DNA of 64,000 bases from JAPOUP01 sp965201085 (GTDB lineage Bacteria; Pseudomonadota; Alphaproteobacteria; Rhodobacterales; Rhodobacteraceae), in assembly GCA_965201085.1 (NCBI GenBank), contig CBDAVS010000016.1:372001-436000 (forward strand), given 5' to 3'. The notes under the pieces were generated by a model. The model made no database searches. It was not told where the DNA came from and was given only the letters and a program-made list of their open reading frames with translations. Shown piece by piece: positions 63,051 to 64,000 of this stretch (the first letter of the stretch is position 1; every line of letters starts with the position of its first letter). Position numbers and translations under genes: made by a program.

Positions 63051-63815
63051 TATACGGCCGTATCGAGGTCGACGGGGAGGTGTCGGCGGAGGGGCGGACA
63101 CTTGACAGGACGCGCATTCCACCCCGGAAATCCTGAGCCGGACGGCGCCCAGCCGGCGGCCAGGTTGTCCACAGCTGTGCAGAACTTTCCACCACATCGT
63201 CCTTCGGATTGTTATTCATTAAGCCAGAATTACAAGGCCGGGGATTGAATTTCCGCGAATGCGTCTAGCTGATAAGTGAGCTGCAGCGGGCCGCAGGTCG
63301 AAGCAAAGTCGATTCTCCACCCATTCCATCCATGCGGAACTGGTGCGCAGCCGTTGGTGGCAGACCGTTGCATCCGGCCGCGCTCAGCGCCGACAAGCCT
63401 AGACTCGGAGAGTTGATCGCGGGCGGCAGGCACAGCACCAATGGTGAGGATTGTCCGTAAATCAATGAAATGCTGGTGAGATCGCGCCTCGCGGAGCGGA
63501 CATTGCGGTACTTCTCCGGGAAAGATCATACGCTTCAGGACAACGGCGAACCCCTGATCGTCATTCGCCAGCGACAATCGTCGGGCCGAGACCGCTCTTG
63601 CTCGAAATTCGCTCATAACCGCATCCTGAACGAAAACCCGAAGATCCAATCAACCGATACGCCTCCGAACTCCGCACCACGGGCAAGCTGTAGAATTCCA
63701 GATGTTGTGGTTGGGTCGTGTCGCGAGTTTGGTGGAAATTCAAAAACGGTGTAATCTCCGGGTGAACCCAACCACCCAACCGGCGGCCGGAGGCGCCAGA
63801 GGAGGAGACCACACC
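63051..63815. other. Gap at the right side of the window
   Basis: About 765 bp. Short frames on both strands (for example minus 63230-63649) lack domains. A single 9-mer TTGTCCACA near 63166 resembles a DnaA box but stands alone. The last 100 bp, from about 63714, may be the left end of the IS256-type element whose gene starts at 63816. Confidence 0.3.
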
Positions 63816-64000
63816 ATGCAACGGACCACATCCGGCACCGAACTTTCGCCGGAGGCATTCGACGGAGGCCTCGATCCGGTCGAGGACCGGCTCCGGTCGA
63901 ACGTCCGCGGCACGGTCGAGGCGGTTTTCGGGGAGGGGCTCCCGGACTTCCCCGGCCGCCACCGGCGCGGGGACGGGGAGGTGAAGGACTGCCGTCACGG
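63816..64000 (+). CDS. IS256-family transposase, N-terminal fragment cut by the window edge
   Basis: First 61-62 residues visible, from ATG 63816 preceded by AGGAGGAGACCACACC. The reading ... FDGGLDPVEDRLRSNVRGTV, EAVFGEGLPDFPGRHRRGDGE, VKDCRHG resembles the IS256/Mutator N-terminus (DPVEDxLRxxVRxxIExxxEEELAEFLGRxRY...GYRHG). Some positions look damaged (ELAEF to GLPDF, GYRHG to DCRHG), so this may again be a decayed copy. The catalytic domain is outside the window. Confidence 0.6.
   Translation, partial: MQRTTSGTELSPEAFDGGLDPVEDRLRSNVRGTVEAVFGEGLPDFPGRHRRGDGEVKDCRH

Noticed and set aside
63160..63200. Possible replication origin (TTGTCCACA DnaA-box-like 9-mer)
   Set aside because: Single imperfect box, no AT-rich unwinding region, no dnaA/repABC gene; chance match is likely.
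1..64000. tRNA, rRNA, CRISPR arrays or phage structural genes
   Set aside because: None was recognised: no direct-repeat array with spacers, no cas genes, no tRNA cloverleaf noted and no phage proteins.

Overview
The window is GC-rich DNA (roughly 60-65 % by eye, higher in the mobile-element remnants) from an alphaproteobacterium. The evidence is the gene content: periplasmic-binding-protein importers of three classes (carbohydrate ABC, TRAP, peptide ABC), GcvT-type and sarcosine/dimethylglycine-dehydrogenase-type proteins, and a D-2-hydroxyacid dehydrogenase beside an SH3-domain gene. This looks like the Rhodobacterales/Rhodospirillales/Rhizobiales range; I cannot name the genus. No rRNA, tRNA or CRISPR array was seen. 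Insertion sequences of at least seven families, most of them decayed, and several broken host genes (LacI regulator, cytochrome P450, smc, an ABC ATPase) suggest a lineage that has passed through relaxed selection, as in host-associated bacteria. That last point is inference.

Layout. 1-5 kb: the end of a frameshifted sugar-ABC ATPase, a dead IS5 copy, and a flavin monooxygenase with an NTF2-like front domain. 5-23.5 kb: a large carbohydrate/polyol island. It holds an RpiB-type isomerase, dhaK/dhaL kinase subunits and a FucU/RbsD mutarotase; a decayed LacI gene; and a tightly coupled + strand run of TIM-barrel isomerase, Gfo/Idh/MocA dehydrogenase, ABC ATPase 1, binding protein, two permeases, ABC ATPase 2, a small membrane protein, an unknown 66-residue ORF, a Tm-1-like (UPF0261) protein, a PEP-hydrolase-like TIM barrel and a cupin. 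A second dehydrogenase/TIM-barrel pair lies on the - strand, followed by a ketose 3-epimerase-like protein and an SDR. The set fits uptake of a polyol or rare sugar by a glycerol-transporter-like ABC system, oxidation and epimerisation to a ketose, phosphorylation by DhaKL and isomerisation by the RpiB-like enzyme. This resembles tetritol/erythrulose catabolism, but the substrate is unproven.

23.5-27.6 kb: an intact IS30 element followed by decayed elements (an ISAs1 transposase is recognisable). 27.6-39.4 kb: a candidate organosulfur/C1 island. It contains a CoA-binding protein, a 2Fe-2S ferredoxin and a methanethiol-oxidase/selenium-binding-protein homologue; a LysR regulator; a TRAP importer (dctPQM); an FMN 2-hydroxyacid oxidase; a ThDP enzyme; a transthyretin/5-hydroxyisourate-hydrolase-like protein; and a DmdA-like (DMSP demethylase family) GcvT protein, the last three coupled by overlaps. 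39.7-46.1 kb: a peptidase E-like hydrolase divergent from a complete Dpp-type peptide importer with a fused DppDF ATPase. 46.1-51 kb: a pile-up of ISNCY, IS5 (one intact copy, one dead head-to-head copy) and other IS5-family remnants, including an internally deleted MITE-like ISNCY derivative. 51-58 kb: a broken P450, an SH3-domain periplasmic protein, a D-2-hydroxyacid dehydrogenase and an 833-residue FAD/GcvT dehydrogenase. 58-64 kb: decayed IS5, IS1634 and IS30 remnants, an smc pseudogene, a UshA-like 5-nucleotidase with altered metal ligands, and the start of an IS256-type transposase running off the right edge.

Three observations stand out. The two ATPases of the polyol importer carry complementary defects that would leave one working and one dead ATP site. 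The DmdA-like/ThDP/HIUase-like/TRAP set may be an undescribed methylated-hydroxyacid pathway. The dead IS copies decay overwhelmingly by A:T to G:C transitions, the reverse of the usual bacterial mutation bias.
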